This document shows positions 43,000-55,911 of a stretch of DNA of 64,000 bases, one piece after another. The translations under genes and the position numbers were made by a program. Within the stretch, counting starts at the first letter, position 1; each line of letters begins with the position of its first letter. The stretch comes from Kitasatospora indigofera (GTDB lineage: Bacteria > Actinomycetota > Actinomycetes > Streptomycetales > Streptomycetaceae), in contig NZ_BNBO01000018.1 in NCBI RefSeq assembly GCF_014655955.1, positions 80,057-144,056 on the forward strand, in the 5' to 3' direction. The notes under the pieces are model-generated. The model was not told the origin of the DNA. It was given only the letters and a program-made list of their open reading frames with translations, and did not search any database.

Positions 43000-43443
43000 G
43001 TGAGCACCAAGGGCGCCGCGGCGCAGCACCTGAGCGACCTCGCGCGGCTGCGCCGGGTCCGTGACCGGATCGACCGGGAGTACGCCCAGCCGCTGGACGT
43101 CGAGGCGCTGGCCCGGGGCGCGAACATGTCGGCCGGGCACCTCAGCCGGGCGTTCCGGCTCGCCTACGGCGAATCGCCGTACAGCTACCTCATGACGCGG
43201 CGGATCGAGCGGGCGATGACCCTGCTGCGGCGCGGCGACCTCAGCGTCACCGACGTCTGCTTCGCGGTCGGCTGCTCCTCGCTCGGCACCTTCAGCACCC
43301 GCTTCACCGAGCTGGTCGGCATGCCCCCCAGCACCTACCGGAAGCTGGCCGCGGACGCCACCGAGGGGATCCCGTCCTGCGTCGCCAAGCAGGTGACCAG
43401 ACCGGTCAGGAATCAAGAAGCGCGGCCCCCGGCCCGCGATTAG
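43000..43443 (+). CDS. Small AraC-family regulator
   Basis: 147-aa protein consisting almost entirely of the AraC double HTH (ALARGANMSAGHLSRAFRLA, then VGCSSLGTFSTRFTELVGMP), with a short C-terminal tail. GTG 43000 has no ribosome site, and a CACGAT-like -10 lies about 7 bp upstream, so it may be leaderless. It shares layout with the two larger AraC proteins but lacks their second domain. Probably regulates the adjacent VOC gene. Confidence 0.85.
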   Translation: MSTKGAAAQHLSDLARLRRVRDRIDREYAQPLDVEALARGANMSAGHLSRAFRLAYGESPYSYLMTRRIERAMTLLRRGDLSVTDVCFAVGCSSLGTFSTRFTELVGMPPSTYRKLAADATEGIPSCVAKQVTRPVRNQEARPPARD

Positions 43444-43453
43444 CGTGATCGTC

Positions 43454-43864
43454 ATGGACCTCACCATTCACTGGACCTTCCTCCCGCACAACGACCCGGA
43501 GGCCTCGCTGGCCTTCTACCGGGACAGCCTCGGCTTCGAGGTGCGCAACGACGTCGGCTACGGCGGGATGCGCTGGCTCACGGTCGGGCCGGCCGGCATG
43601 CCCGGCACGTCCATCGTCCTGGAGCCGCCGGCCGCGGACCCGGGCGTCACCGACGAGGAGCGCCGCACCGTCACCGAGATGATGGCCAAGGGCAGCTACG
43701 CCCGCATCGTCCTGGCGACCGCCGACCTCGACGCCACCTTCGACCGGCTGAAGGCGGCCGGCGCCGAGGTCGTCCAGGAGCCGACCGAGCAGCCGTACGG
43801 GGTACGGGACTGCGCCTTCCGCGACCCCGCGGGCAACCTCGTCCGGATCAACGAGGCGGGCTGA
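43454..43864 (+). CDS. VOC (glyoxalase/bleomycin-resistance fold) family protein
   Basis: 136-aa protein with paired beta-alpha-beta-beta-beta units: FLPHNDPEASLAFYRDSLGF at the N-terminus and YGVRDCAFRDPAGNLVRINE at the C-terminus. Metal-ligand-like His and Glu are present. ATG 43454 is chosen; an upstream GTG at 43445 is possible. It lies 10 bp after the AraC gene, forming a pair common in actinobacteria. It could be a metal-dependent lyase or a drug-binding protein. Confidence 0.85.
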   Translation: MDLTIHWTFLPHNDPEASLAFYRDSLGFEVRNDVGYGGMRWLTVGPAGMPGTSIVLEPPAADPGVTDEERRTVTEMMAKGSYARIVLATADLDATFDRLKAAGAEVVQEPTEQPYGVRDCAFRDPAGNLVRINEAG

Positions 43865-44095
43865 GCCCTCCGGCCACCCGATGCCCGGCGCGGGGCGCCC
43901 GGGCAACCGGTACGGCGCGCCCCGGGCCGCCGGTGACGCGAACCGGCCCGCCCGCCGGGGCGAGGTGGATACCTTGGTCCCCGCGCCGGGAACGGCCCCC
44001 TCCGGCGCGAGGGCCGCACGCCCGCGGGCCGGCCGGAGCGCGCCGGGCGACGTCGGCGGAGCCCGTCCAGGGGCCCGCCCGAGAGAGGGAGACAG

Positions 44096-46501
<2,406 letters not shown>

Positions 46502-46594
46502 CCCGGGACGGCCCGGTCGCGGGGCGCCCGCGCGCAGGCCGCGCGGCGGGGCCGCCGCGGCGCCCGCCCCCCGAGGGGGACGGGCGTCGCGCGC

Positions 46595-46638
46595 GGGCCG
46601 GGGCCGGCCGGCCGTGGGCGTCGGGCCGGCCCCGGCCC
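46595..46638. terminator. Bidirectional terminator between uvrA-like gene and metE
   Basis: Perfect 15-bp stem (46595-46609 with 46624-46638) and 14-nt loop in the 142-bp convergent spacer. Confidence 0.75.
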
Positions 46639-46643
46639 TCCCG

Positions 46644-48953
46644 TCAGCCGGCCAGCTCCGCCCGCACCAGGCGGGCCGCCTCCACCAGGTGGTCGAGCGA
46701 GGCCCGGGTCTCGGCCCAGCCCCGGGTCTTCAGACCGCAGTCCGGGTTGACCCAGAGGCGCTCGGCGGGGATGGCGGCGAGCCCCTCGCGCAACAGGGCC
46801 ACCGCCTCCCCGGTGCTCGGCACCCGAGGGGAGTGGATGTCGTAGACGCCCGGGCCGACCTCGCGCGGGTAACCGGCCGCGGCCAGTTCGTGCGCCACCC
46901 GCATGTGCGAGCGGGCCGCCTCCAGGCTGATCACGTCCGCGTCGAGCTCCTCGATCGCGGTCATGATCTCGCCGAACTCCGCGTAGCACATGTGGGTGTG
47001 CACCTGGGTGTCCGCCCGGACCCCGGAGGTGGTCAGCCGGAAGGCCTCGGTGGCCCAGGCCAGGTACCCGGGGCGGCCGGCGGCCCGCAGCGGGAGGGTC
47101 TCGCGCAGGGCCGGCTCGTCGACCTGGACGACGGCCGCGCCGGCCGCCTCCAGGTCGGTGACCTCGTCGCGCAGGGCGAGGGCGACCTGGCGGGCGGTCT
47201 CGGCGAGCGGCTGGTCGTCGCGGACGAAGGACCAGGCGAGCATGGTGACCGGGCCGGTGAGCATGCCCTTGACCGGCCGGTCGGTCAGGTCCTGGGCGTA
47301 GCGGAACCAGTCCACCGTCATCGGGCGGGGACGGGAGACGTCGCCCGCCAGCACGGGCGGACGGACGTACCGGGTGCCGTAGGACTGCACCCAGCCGTGC
47401 CGGGTGGCGAGGTAGCCGGTCAGCTGCTCGGCGAAGTACTGGACCATGTCGTTGCGTTCGGGCTCGCCGTGCACCAGGACGTCCAGGCCCGCCTTCTCCT
47501 GGTAGGCGATCACCTCGCGGACCTCGGCGGCCATCCGCTCCCGGTAGCCGGCCGGGTCGAGGCGGCCGGCCCGCAGGCCGGCGCGGGCGGCGCGCAGTTC
47601 GGTGGTCTGCGGGAAGGAGCCGATGGTGGTGGTCGGCAGCAACGGCAGCTTCAGCCGGGCCTGCTGGGCCCGGGCGCGGTCGGGATAGGCCTGGGGCCGC
47701 CGGGCGTCCTCGGCCGTGGTGGCGGCGGCCCGGGCCCGGACGGCCGGGTCGTGGGTGAGGGCGGAGGCCGCCCGGGAGGCCAGGTCGGCCCGGTTCGCGG
47801 CGAGTTCGGCGCCGATCGCGGGGGTGCCCTCGCGCAGGCCGCGGGCGAGGGTGGTGATCTCGGCGGTCTTCTGCCGGGCGAAGGCGAGCCAGCGGGCGAT
47901 CTGCGGGTCCAGGTCGCGTTCGCGGGTGGCGTCGAGCGGGACGTGCAGCAGCGAGCAGGACGGTGCCACGTCGACCTGCCCGGCCAGGCCGAGCAGGGTG
48001 GCCAGGGTCGCCAGCGACTTCTCCAGGTCGTTGATCCAGATGTTGCGGCCGTCCACCACTCCCGCGACCAGGCGCTTGCCGGGCAGGCCGCCGACGGCGG
48101 CCAGGTCGTCGAGGTTGCCCGCGGCGGGGCCGGTGAAGTCCAGGCCGAGGCCTTCGACCGGGGCCTTCGCCAGCACCGGCAGGGCCGCGCCGGCCCGGTC
48201 GAAGTAGGTCGCGACCAGGATCCTGGGCCGGCCGGTGAGGGCGCCGAGGTCGCGGTAGGCCCGGGCGGCGGCGTTCAGTTCGGCCGGGGTGCGGTCCTGG
48301 ACGAGGGCGGGCTCGTCCAGTTGCACCCAGTCGGCGCCGGCGGCGCGCAGGCCGGCCAGGAGTTCGGCGTAGACCGGCAGCAGCCGGTCCAGCAGGGTGA
48401 GCGGCTGGAAGCCGGGGTCGACGCCGGGCGCGGGCTTGGCGAGCAGCAGGTAGGTCAGTGGGCCGACCAGGACGGGGCGGGCCCGGTGGCCGAGCGCCAG
48501 CGCCTCGCGCAGTTCGCCGACCGGCTTGGCCGGGTTCGCGGCGAACACCGTGTCCGGGCCCAACTCGGGTACCAGGTAGTGGTAGTTGGTGTCGAACCAC
48601 TTGGTCATCTCCAGCGGCGCCACGTCCTGGGTGCCGCGGGCCATGGCGAAGTACCCGTCCAGCGGGTCGGCGTCCACGGCGGCGCGGTGCCGGGCCGGGA
48701 TCGCACCGACCGCCACCGTGGTGTCGAGCACGTGGTCGTACAAGGAGAAGTCCCCGGTGGGGACTTCGGTGACGCCGGCGTCGGCGAGCCGGCGCCAGGT
48801 GTCGCGGCGCAGGCCGGCTGCGGTGGCGTGCAGGCCGTCGGCGGTGACCCGGCCGGCCCAGTAGCCCTCGACGGCCTTCTTCAGCTCCCGGTCCGGGCCC
48901 TGACGGGGGCTGCCGTGGACGGTGGCCTGCGGGGTGGTGGAACTCGGTGACAC
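46644..48953 (-). CDS. metE: Cobalamin-independent methionine synthase
   Basis: 769-aa 5-methyltetrahydropteroyltriglutamate-homocysteine methyltransferase, the last step of methionine synthesis without B12. Typical motifs: MTKWFDTNYHYLVPEL, DWVQLDEPALV, PLLPTTTIGSFPQT, the zinc-site HTHMCYAEF and VNPDCGLKTRGW (His, Cys and Cys ligands). GTG 48953 follows AAGGAG. Length is normal for the family. The long leader carries a cobalamin riboswitch, so expression should fall when B12 is available and MetH can work. Confidence 0.97.
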   Translation of the reverse strand: MSPSSTTPQATVHGSPRQGPDRELKKAVEGYWAGRVTADGLHATAAGLRRDTWRRLADAGVTEVPTGDFSLYDHVLDTTVAVGAIPARHRAAVDADPLDGYFAMARGTQDVAPLEMTKWFDTNYHYLVPELGPDTVFAANPAKPVGELREALALGHRARPVLVGPLTYLLLAKPAPGVDPGFQPLTLLDRLLPVYAELLAGLRAAGADWVQLDEPALVQDRTPAELNAAARAYRDLGALTGRPRILVATYFDRAGAALPVLAKAPVEGLGLDFTGPAAGNLDDLAAVGGLPGKRLVAGVVDGRNIWINDLEKSLATLATLLGLAGQVDVAPSCSLLHVPLDATRERDLDPQIARWLAFARQKTAEITTLARGLREGTPAIGAELAANRADLASRAASALTHDPAVRARAAATTAEDARRPQAYPDRARAQQARLKLPLLPTTTIGSFPQTTELRAARAGLRAGRLDPAGYRERMAAEVREVIAYQEKAGLDVLVHGEPERNDMVQYFAEQLTGYLATRHGWVQSYGTRYVRPPVLAGDVSRPRPMTVDWFRYAQDLTDRPVKGMLTGPVTMLAWSFVRDDQPLAETARQVALALRDEVTDLEAAGAAVVQVDEPALRETLPLRAAGRPGYLAWATEAFRLTTSGVRADTQVHTHMCYAEFGEIMTAIEELDADVISLEAARSHMRVAHELAAAGYPREVGPGVYDIHSPRVPSTGEAVALLREGLAAIPAERLWVNPDCGLKTRGWAETRASLDHLVEAARLVRAELAG

Positions 48954-49063
48954 GGAACTCTCCTTCGCGAGTCGCGCTGCGATCCCGGGAGAGCACGTGC
49001 GCGCGAAGGTACGACAGCGGGGGCGCGGCACGCAGAGGTGCCCGCCCGCTCCACCGACCCACC

Positions 49064-49130
49064 CCCGGCCTTCGGCCGGGCGGTACCCACCCACGAGGTC
49101 ACCGAGATCACCGCGTGCGGTCGCACGCGG
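49064..49130 (-). terminator. Expression-platform hairpins between riboswitch and metE
   Basis: Directly after the riboswitch is a perfect inverted repeat (49111-49130, arms CCGCGTGCG / CGCACGCGG). A second hairpin follows (49064-49070 with 49074-49080, loop 3 nt). Either could be the B12-responsive terminator or part of an antiterminator. No U-tract is visible. Confidence 0.45.
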
Positions 49131-49340
49131 GCAGTGGCAGGTCTTCGGACTCGCGAGCACGCCGGGCCTGATGGCCCGGCACCTACTGGCCGTCGCTTCC
49201 CGGGCCGCCTGGGCCCAGTGCGTTGTGACGGCGGTCGTTCCCACTCACCGCTGCGGGGCAGTCCCGGATTCCCACCGGGTTCCCTCTTGCGACGCGCCTG
49301 CCTGGCCGGCAGGGCGAACCGACTGCAGGCCACAGCCTAG
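49131..49340 (-). promoter_or_regulatory. Cobalamin (AdoCbl) riboswitch in the metE leader
   Basis: Read leftward, the sequence contains the conserved 5' elements AAGAGGGAACCCGGTGGGAA and TCCGGGACTGCCCCGC, and the 3' element GAGTCCGAAGACCTGCCACT (the B12-box end). These are in order and at normal spacing. A CAGTAGG/CACTGGG pair could provide the loop contact. It lies about 180 nt upstream of the metE start, matching known B12 control of metE in actinobacteria. Confidence 0.93.
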
Positions 49341-49485
49341 GCCCACCGGCGCCCCGGCGGCGGAATTCGTCCGCATGCCGGATGTCGCGGTGGGACGCGG
49401 GGGCCGGGCGCCGGGGCGGCACGGGTGCCCGGGCCGGCCCGGCGGACCGGTGCGCGCGGCACCGGTCCCCCCGCGCGGGCGACGG

Positions 49486-50343
49486 CTACGGACGCAGCTC
49501 CAGCGTGCAGCACTTGACGCTGCCTCCGGCGCGCAGCAGCTCCGTCAGGTCGACGCCGACCGGCTCGAAGCCGCGCTCGCGGAGTTTGCGGTGGAGCCCG
49601 ACGGCGGCCTCCGGCAGCAGCACGTGGCGGCCGTCGGAGAGCGCGTTGAGGCCGAAGACCTCGGCGTCCTCGGCGGTGGCGAGGACGGCGTCGGGGAAGA
49701 GCTCGCGCAGGACGGCCCGGCTGCCGGGGCTGAACGCCTCCGGGTAGTACATGACCTCGTCGTCGGAGAGCACCGCCAGGGCGGTGTCCAGGTGGTAGAA
49801 CCTCGGGTCCACCAGCGTCAGGCCGATCACCGGCAGGCCGAAGAACTCCTGGGCCTCGGCGTGCGCGCGGGGGTCGGTGCGGAAGCCGCTGCCGGCCAGG
49901 ATCCTGCGGCCGACGGCCAGCAGGTCGCCCTCGCCCTCGTTGATGTGCTCGGGCCAGTACACGTCCCGGTAGCCGCGGGCGGTGAACCAGTCCAGGTAGG
50001 CCGGGCCCTCGGCGGTGCGCTCGACGTGGCGGAACCGCGCCCCGAACACCCGGCCGTCGACCACGGTGGCGCCGTTGGCCGCGAAGACCATGTCGGGCAG
50101 GCCCGGCAGCGGCTCGATCACCTCGACGGTGTGGCCGAGCGAGAGGTAGAGGTCGCGCAGGGAGGTCCACTGGGCGAGCGCCAGGCCGCCGTCGACCGGC
50201 TTGGCCGGGTCCATCCACGGATTGATCGAGTACGTCACGTCGAAGTGGCGGGGCGCGCACATCAGGAAGCGGCGGGGGGTGGCCACCCGGGCCTCCCGGA
50301 GCGGGGCGGCGGCCGCCGAGCTGATGGTGTCCGTGGCGGGCAT
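49486..50343 (-). CDS. Dimethylarginine dimethylaminohydrolase-like amidinohydrolase
   Basis: 285-aa guanidine-modifying enzyme of the DDAH/arginine deiminase superfamily. Visible motifs are DMVFAANGATVVDGRV (substrate Asp), WPEHINEGEGDLLAVG, the catalytic-His region FYHLDTALAVL, and the C-terminal GGSVKCCTLELRP with the nucleophilic Cys. ATG 50343 follows GGAGG. It would hydrolyse a guanidino group of Arg or methyl-Arg to citrulline plus amine. It is divergent from the dhb genes with an iron box between them, so a link to siderophore building blocks is possible. Confidence 0.87.
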   Translation of the reverse strand: MPATDTISSAAAAPLREARVATPRRFLMCAPRHFDVTYSINPWMDPAKPVDGGLALAQWTSLRDLYLSLGHTVEVIEPLPGLPDMVFAANGATVVDGRVFGARFRHVERTAEGPAYLDWFTARGYRDVYWPEHINEGEGDLLAVGRRILAGSGFRTDPRAHAEAQEFFGLPVIGLTLVDPRFYHLDTALAVLSDDEVMYYPEAFSPGSRAVLRELFPDAVLATAEDAEVFGLNALSDGRHVLLPEAAVGLHRKLRERGFEPVGVDLTELLRAGGSVKCCTLELRP

Positions 50344-50628
50344 GGAGGTCCTCCGGTGGGGATGCGGATCTGCTGCGGCGCGGGATCGCCACGGCGCAGC
50401 ACCCCGGGCCGGCGGGATTGCCTTGGCCCGGGCGGGAATTGGGCGACGGGCCGGACGGCCGGTCAGGGCGGCCGCGGATCCGCGGGGGAGCCGCGCGGCG
50501 CCCGCGGACCGCGGGACGAAGAGGCGCCCCCGGGACCACTCAACCCGATGTGGTTAGGCTAACCTTACTCCAGCACTTCGCGTGCGCGTTCGGCCGACCT
50601 GCACCTCGACCCACCCGGAGAGCCCACC
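50344..50628. promoter_or_regulatory. DDAH / dhb divergent region with iron box
   Basis: A perfect palindrome GGTTAG-G-CTAACC (50552-50564), extended to GGTTAGGCTAACCTTA, matches the IdeR/DmdR1 iron-box consensus. It lies about 265 bp before dhbA and should repress the dhb operon under iron-replete conditions. The stretch 50344-50540 is GC-rich and otherwise featureless. Confidence 0.85.
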
Positions 50629-50817
50629 ATGCCGCCCACCGCCGGCCGTGTCGCCGCCACGGCGACCCCTCAGCACCCCAGCGGCCGACCAGCGAACCCC
50701 GGCCCGGCGGGCGCCGCCGGACCCGCCGCCGGACCGACCACCGCAGAGGCACCCGCAGAGAGCACCGGGCGGGCCACCGGACAGACCGCCGGACCGACCG
50801 TCAGAACGGAGGCCTGA
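50629..50817 (+). CDS. Possible 62-aa Pro/Ala/Thr-rich leader frame upstream of dhbA
   Basis: ATG 50629 lies 6 nt after GGAGAG, downstream of the iron box. The 62-codon frame ends TGA three bases before the dhbA GTG start, so coupling is possible. The composition (Pro, Ala, Thr, Gly) is low-complexity and no family is recognised. It may be a leader peptide or merely an open 5' region. Confidence 0.3.
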   Translation: MPPTAGRVAATATPQHPSGRPANPGPAGAAGPAAGPTTAEAPAESTGRATGQTAGPTVRTEA

Positions 50818-50819
50818 CC

Positions 50820-51569
50820 GTGGCCGACCCCACCACCGAGTTCGCCGGCCGCGTCGCCCTGGTCACCGGCGCGGCCCGGGGCATCGGCGCCGCCGTCGCC
50901 CGGATGCTGGCCGAACGCGGGGCCGAGGTGATCGCCTCGGACCTCGACGCCCCGGACGGCTCCGTCCACCGGCTCGACGTCACCGACGGCGCGGCCGTCG
51001 AGGCCCTGGTCGAGCGGATCGAGCGCGAGCACGGCCCGATCGACCTCCTGGTGAACGTGGCCGGCGTGCTGACCGCCGCCCCCGTGCTGGAGACCACCGA
51101 CGAGAACTGGGCCCGCACCTTCGCCGTCAACACCACCGGGGTCTTCCACACCTGCCGTGCCGTCGGCCGCCGGATGGCCGGACGCGGGCGCGGCAGCATC
51201 GTCACCGTCGGCTCCAACGCGGCCGGCGTGCCCCGCACCAACATGGCCGCCTACGCCGCCTCCAAGGCCGCGACCACCATGTTCGTCCGCTGTCTCGGAC
51301 TCGAACTCGCCCGCTCCGGCGTCCGCTGCAACCTGGTCTCGCCCGGCTCCACCGACACCGGCATGCAACGCGCCCTGTGGACGGACGACGACGCCGAACA
51401 GCGCGTCATCGACGGCGACCCGGCCAGCTACCGGGTGGGCATCCCGCTCGGCCGGATCGCCGCGCCCGAGGACGTCGCCGAGGCCGTCGCCTTCCTGGCC
51501 GGCGACCGCGCCCGGCACATCACCATGCACGACCTGTACGTCGACGGCGGCGCGACGCTGCGGGCCTGA
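50820..51569 (+). CDS. dhbA: 2,3-dihydro-2,3-dihydroxybenzoate dehydrogenase
   Basis: 249-aa SDR catalysing the NAD-dependent oxidation that gives 2,3-dihydroxybenzoate (DHB). It has the cofactor loop VTGAARGIGAAVARML, NVAGVL, the catalytic Y-x-x-x-K in AYAASKAATTMF and a C-terminal DLYVDGGATLRA, as in EntA/DhbA. GTG 50820 follows GGAGG. It is the first enzyme gene of the DHB operon (dhbA, dhbC, dhbE, dhbB) under the iron box. Confidence 0.93.
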   Translation: MADPTTEFAGRVALVTGAARGIGAAVARMLAERGAEVIASDLDAPDGSVHRLDVTDGAAVEALVERIEREHGPIDLLVNVAGVLTAAPVLETTDENWARTFAVNTTGVFHTCRAVGRRMAGRGRGSIVTVGSNAAGVPRTNMAAYAASKAATTMFVRCLGLELARSGVRCNLVSPGSTDTGMQRALWTDDDAEQRVIDGDPASYRVGIPLGRIAAPEDVAEAVAFLAGDRARHITMHDLYVDGGATLRA

Positions 51570-51678
51570 GCCCGCACCGGCCCGTGACCCTCGCGCCCAC
51601 CCGCCGGCCGGCCCCGCCCGCCCACCGATCCGAGTCCCAGCGTCCCGGTGCCCGCACGCACCGGCAGAACGGAGCACC

Positions 51679-52862
51679 ATGACCACGGCTTTCCAGGCCC
51701 AGGACGCCCCCTCGGCGGCGTTGCCCGCGGGCGGCACGCTGCTGGCCGCCTACCGGCCGGGGCCGGCGAGGGCGTTCTTCGCCGGCCCCTCCGGCACCCT
51801 GCTGGCCGAGGGCCTGCGCCGGGCCGTCCCCGACCCGGCCTCGGCCGGACGCCTGCTGGCCGAGGCCCGCACCGCACGGGAGGACAACCCCGTCGTGGTC
51901 GGGGCGATACCGTTCGCCCCCGGCCGGGACGCCGAACTCTTCATCCCCGCCGGGGTGCGCCGGGCCGGCCCGGTCCGCGAGAGCCCGCTGCCCCGCCCGC
52001 CGCTCGCCCCGGCCGCCGGGCGGGCCTGGAGCCAGCGGCCGGTGCCCGCCCCGGAGGCGTACCGCACGGCCGTCGCCGAGGCGGTGCGGCTGATGAACGA
52101 GGACCGCGACCTGTCCAAGGTCGTGCTGGCCCGCACCCTGGAACTCACCGCGCCCGGCGGCGCCGACCTCACCACCATGCTGCACCGCCTGATCCACCGC
52201 GACCCGGACGGCTACACCTTCGCGGTGCCGGCCGGCGGCGCCGCCACCCTGGTCGGCGCCAGCCCCGAACTGCTGCTCTCCCGGCGCGGCCGCTCGGTGG
52301 TCTCCAACCCGCTGGCCGGCTCGGCCGCCCGCAGCGCCGACCCGGTCGAGGACATGCGGCGGGCCGCCGAACTGGCCGAGTCCCCCAAGGACCTCGCCGA
52401 GCACGCCTTCGTGGTGGACGCCGTCCGGCGGGCGCTGGAGCCCCACTGCGACGACCTGGTGGTCCCCGCGCGGCCCTCGGTGATCCGCACCGCCGCCATG
52501 TGGCACCTGTCCACCACCGTCACCGGCACCCTGCGCGACACCGGCACCAGCGCGCTCGACCTGGCCCTGGCCCTGCACCCCACCCCGGCCGTCTGCGGGA
52601 CGCCCACCGACCGGGCCCGCGAACTGATCGGCGCCCTGGAGCCCTTCGACCGCGGCCTCTACACCGGCGTGGTCGGCTGGGGCGACGCGGCGGGCGACGG
52701 CGAGTGGGTGGTCACCCTGCGCTGCGCCGAGGCCGAGGGGGAGCGCCTGCGGCTGTTCGCCGGCGCGGGTGTGGTCGCCGCCTCCGTCCCGGAGGAGGAA
52801 CTCGCCGAGACCGGCGCCAAGTTCCGCACCTTCCTGCACGCCGTCGGACTGGAGGACGCCAA

Positions 52863-52866
<4 letters not shown>
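51679..52866 (+). CDS. dhbC: Isochorismate synthase
   Basis: 395-aa chorismate-utilising enzyme converting chorismate to isochorismate. Family motifs: LSKVVLARTLEL, LVGASPELLLSRRG, NPLAGSAAR, SPKDLAEHAFVVDAVR, the C-terminal LALHPTPAVCGTPTDRA and LYTGVVGWGD. The ATG follows GGAGC. Its stop overlaps the dhbE start (GTGA). Length matches EntC/DhbC. Confidence 0.95.
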
Positions 52867-54455
<1,589 letters not shown>

Positions 54456-54469
54456 AGAGACCCCGTCAC

Positions 54470-55102
54470 ATGGCCCTCCCCACCATCGCCCCCTACGAGC
54501 TGCCCGGCCCCGGCCTGTACCCCGCGCCCAAGGTGCCGTGGCAGGTCGACCCCGCGCGGGCCGCCGTGCTCGTCCACGACCTGCAGAACTACTTCCTCGG
54601 CGCGTTCCCCGCCGCCGGGCCGCCGCTCGCCCCCGCGCTGGCCAACGCCGCCCGGGTGCTGGCGCACGCCCGCGCGCACGGCATGCCCGTCCTCTACTCG
54701 CACCAGCGCGGCGGCCAGACGCCCGCCCAGCGCGGCCTCCAGCTGGACTTCTGGGGCCCCGGCCTGCCCGCCGACGAGCACGCCCAGGGCGTCCCCGCGA
54801 TCGTCGCCCCGGCGGCCGGCGACACCATGGTGCTGAAGTGGAAGTACAGCGCCTTCGCCCGCACCGAGCTGGCCGGGCTGCTCGCCGCGGCCGGCCGCGA
54901 CCAGCTGGTCGTGGTCGGCGTGTACGCCCACATCGGCGTCCTGATGACCGCCTGCGACGCCTGGTCCCGCGACATCCAGGCCTTCGTGGTCGCCGACGCG
55001 GTCGCCGACTTCTCGGCCGAGAAGCACCTCGAAGCACTGCGCTGGGCCGCCGAGAAGTGCGCCGTCGTCCTCACCACCGACCAGCTCCTGGAGACGAAGT
55101 GA
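54470..55102 (+). CDS. dhbB: Isochorismatase without aryl carrier domain
   Basis: 210-aa isochorismatase giving 2,3-dihydro-DHB from isochorismate. It shows RAAVLVHDLQNYFLGAF (Asp), MVLKWKYSAFART (Lys) and VVVGVYAHIGVLMTACDAW. EntB/DhbB proteins (about 285-310 aa) carry a C-terminal aryl carrier domain; this one stops before it, so the carrier must be encoded elsewhere, perhaps at the NRPS start beyond the right edge. ATG 54470; the stop overlaps the uptake ATPase start. Confidence 0.93.
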   Translation: MALPTIAPYELPGPGLYPAPKVPWQVDPARAAVLVHDLQNYFLGAFPAAGPPLAPALANAARVLAHARAHGMPVLYSHQRGGQTPAQRGLQLDFWGPGLPADEHAQGVPAIVAPAAGDTMVLKWKYSAFARTELAGLLAAAGRDQLVVVGVYAHIGVLMTACDAWSRDIQAFVVADAVADFSAEKHLEALRWAAEKCAVVLTTDQLLETK

Positions 55103-55911
55103 CCACGCCACCGGGGCGGTTGTACGCCGATGACGTCACCCTGAAGTACGGTGACCGGGCCATCGCCACCGAGCTGTCCATCGGCGTGCCGGACGGCTCG
55201 TTCACCGTGATCGTCGGGCCCAACGCCTGCGGCAAGTCGACCCTGCTACGGGCCTTCGCCCGGCTGCTGAAGCCCGCCGCCGGCCGGGTGCTGCTGGACG
55301 GCGAGCAGATCGGCGCGCTGCCCGCGAAGGAACTCGCCCGCCGGCTGGGCCTGCTGCCGCAGAGCTCCACCGCGCCGGACGGGATCACCGTGGCCGACCT
55401 GGTCGCCCGCGGCCGCTACCCCCACCAGGGGCTGTTCCGGCAGTGGTCCCGCGAGGACGACCGGGTGGTCGCCGAGTCGATGGCGGCCACCGACGTGACC
55501 GGCCTGGCCGGCCGCTTCGTCGACGAGCTCTCCGGCGGCCAGCGCCAGCGCGTCTGGCTGGCCATGGCGATCGCCCAGCAGACCCCGCTGCTGCTGCTCG
55601 ACGAGCCGACCACCTTCCTCGACATCGCCCACCAGGTCGAGGTGCTCGACCTGTGCGCCCGGCTGCACCTGGAGCAGGGCCGCACCCTGGTCGCCGTGCT
55701 GCACGACCTCAACCAGGCCACCCGCTACGCGACCCACCTGATCGCCATGCGGGACGGCGCCGTGGTCGCCGAGGGCGCGCCGTCCCGGATCGTCACCGCC
55801 GAGCTGGTCGAGCGGGTCTTCGACCTGCCCTGCCAGGTCATCGAGGACCCGCAGACCGGCACCCCGCTGGTGGTGCCGATGGCACCCGGGCACCGGGCCG
55901 CCGTCCGGTGA
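55099..55911 (+). CDS. fepC: Fe-siderophore ABC uptake ATPase
   Basis: 270-aa ATPase of the FecE/FepC class. Walker A GPNACGKSTLLRAFA, signature LSGGQRQRVWLAMAIAQQ, Walker B LLLLDEPTTFLDIAHQ and the H-loop VLHDLNQATRYA are diagnostic. GTG 55099 overlaps the isochorismatase stop, so it belongs to the DHB operon. It should work with the two permeases encoded on the opposite strand (56507-58701). No substrate-binding lipoprotein gene is in view. Confidence 0.95.
   Translation: MTTPPGRLYADDVTLKYGDRAIATELSIGVPDGSFTVIVGPNACGKSTLLRAFARLLKPAAGRVLLDGEQIGALPAKELARRLGLLPQSSTAPDGITVADLVARGRYPHQGLFRQWSREDDRVVAESMAATDVTGLAGRFVDELSGGQRQRVWLAMAIAQQTPLLLLDEPTTFLDIAHQVEVLDLCARLHLEQGRTLVAVLHDLNQATRYATHLIAMRDGAVVAEGAPSRIVTAELVERVFDLPCQVIEDPQTGTPLVVPMAPGHRAAVR

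Noticed and set aside
43454..43864. Bleomycin-type drug-binding resistance protein
   Set aside because: The VOC fold is common and the AraC-VOC pair occurs widely; no feature points to enediyne binding.
46595..46638. Small RNA gene in the uvrA/metE spacer
   Set aside because: The only structure is a symmetric hairpin at the convergence point, fully explained as a terminator.
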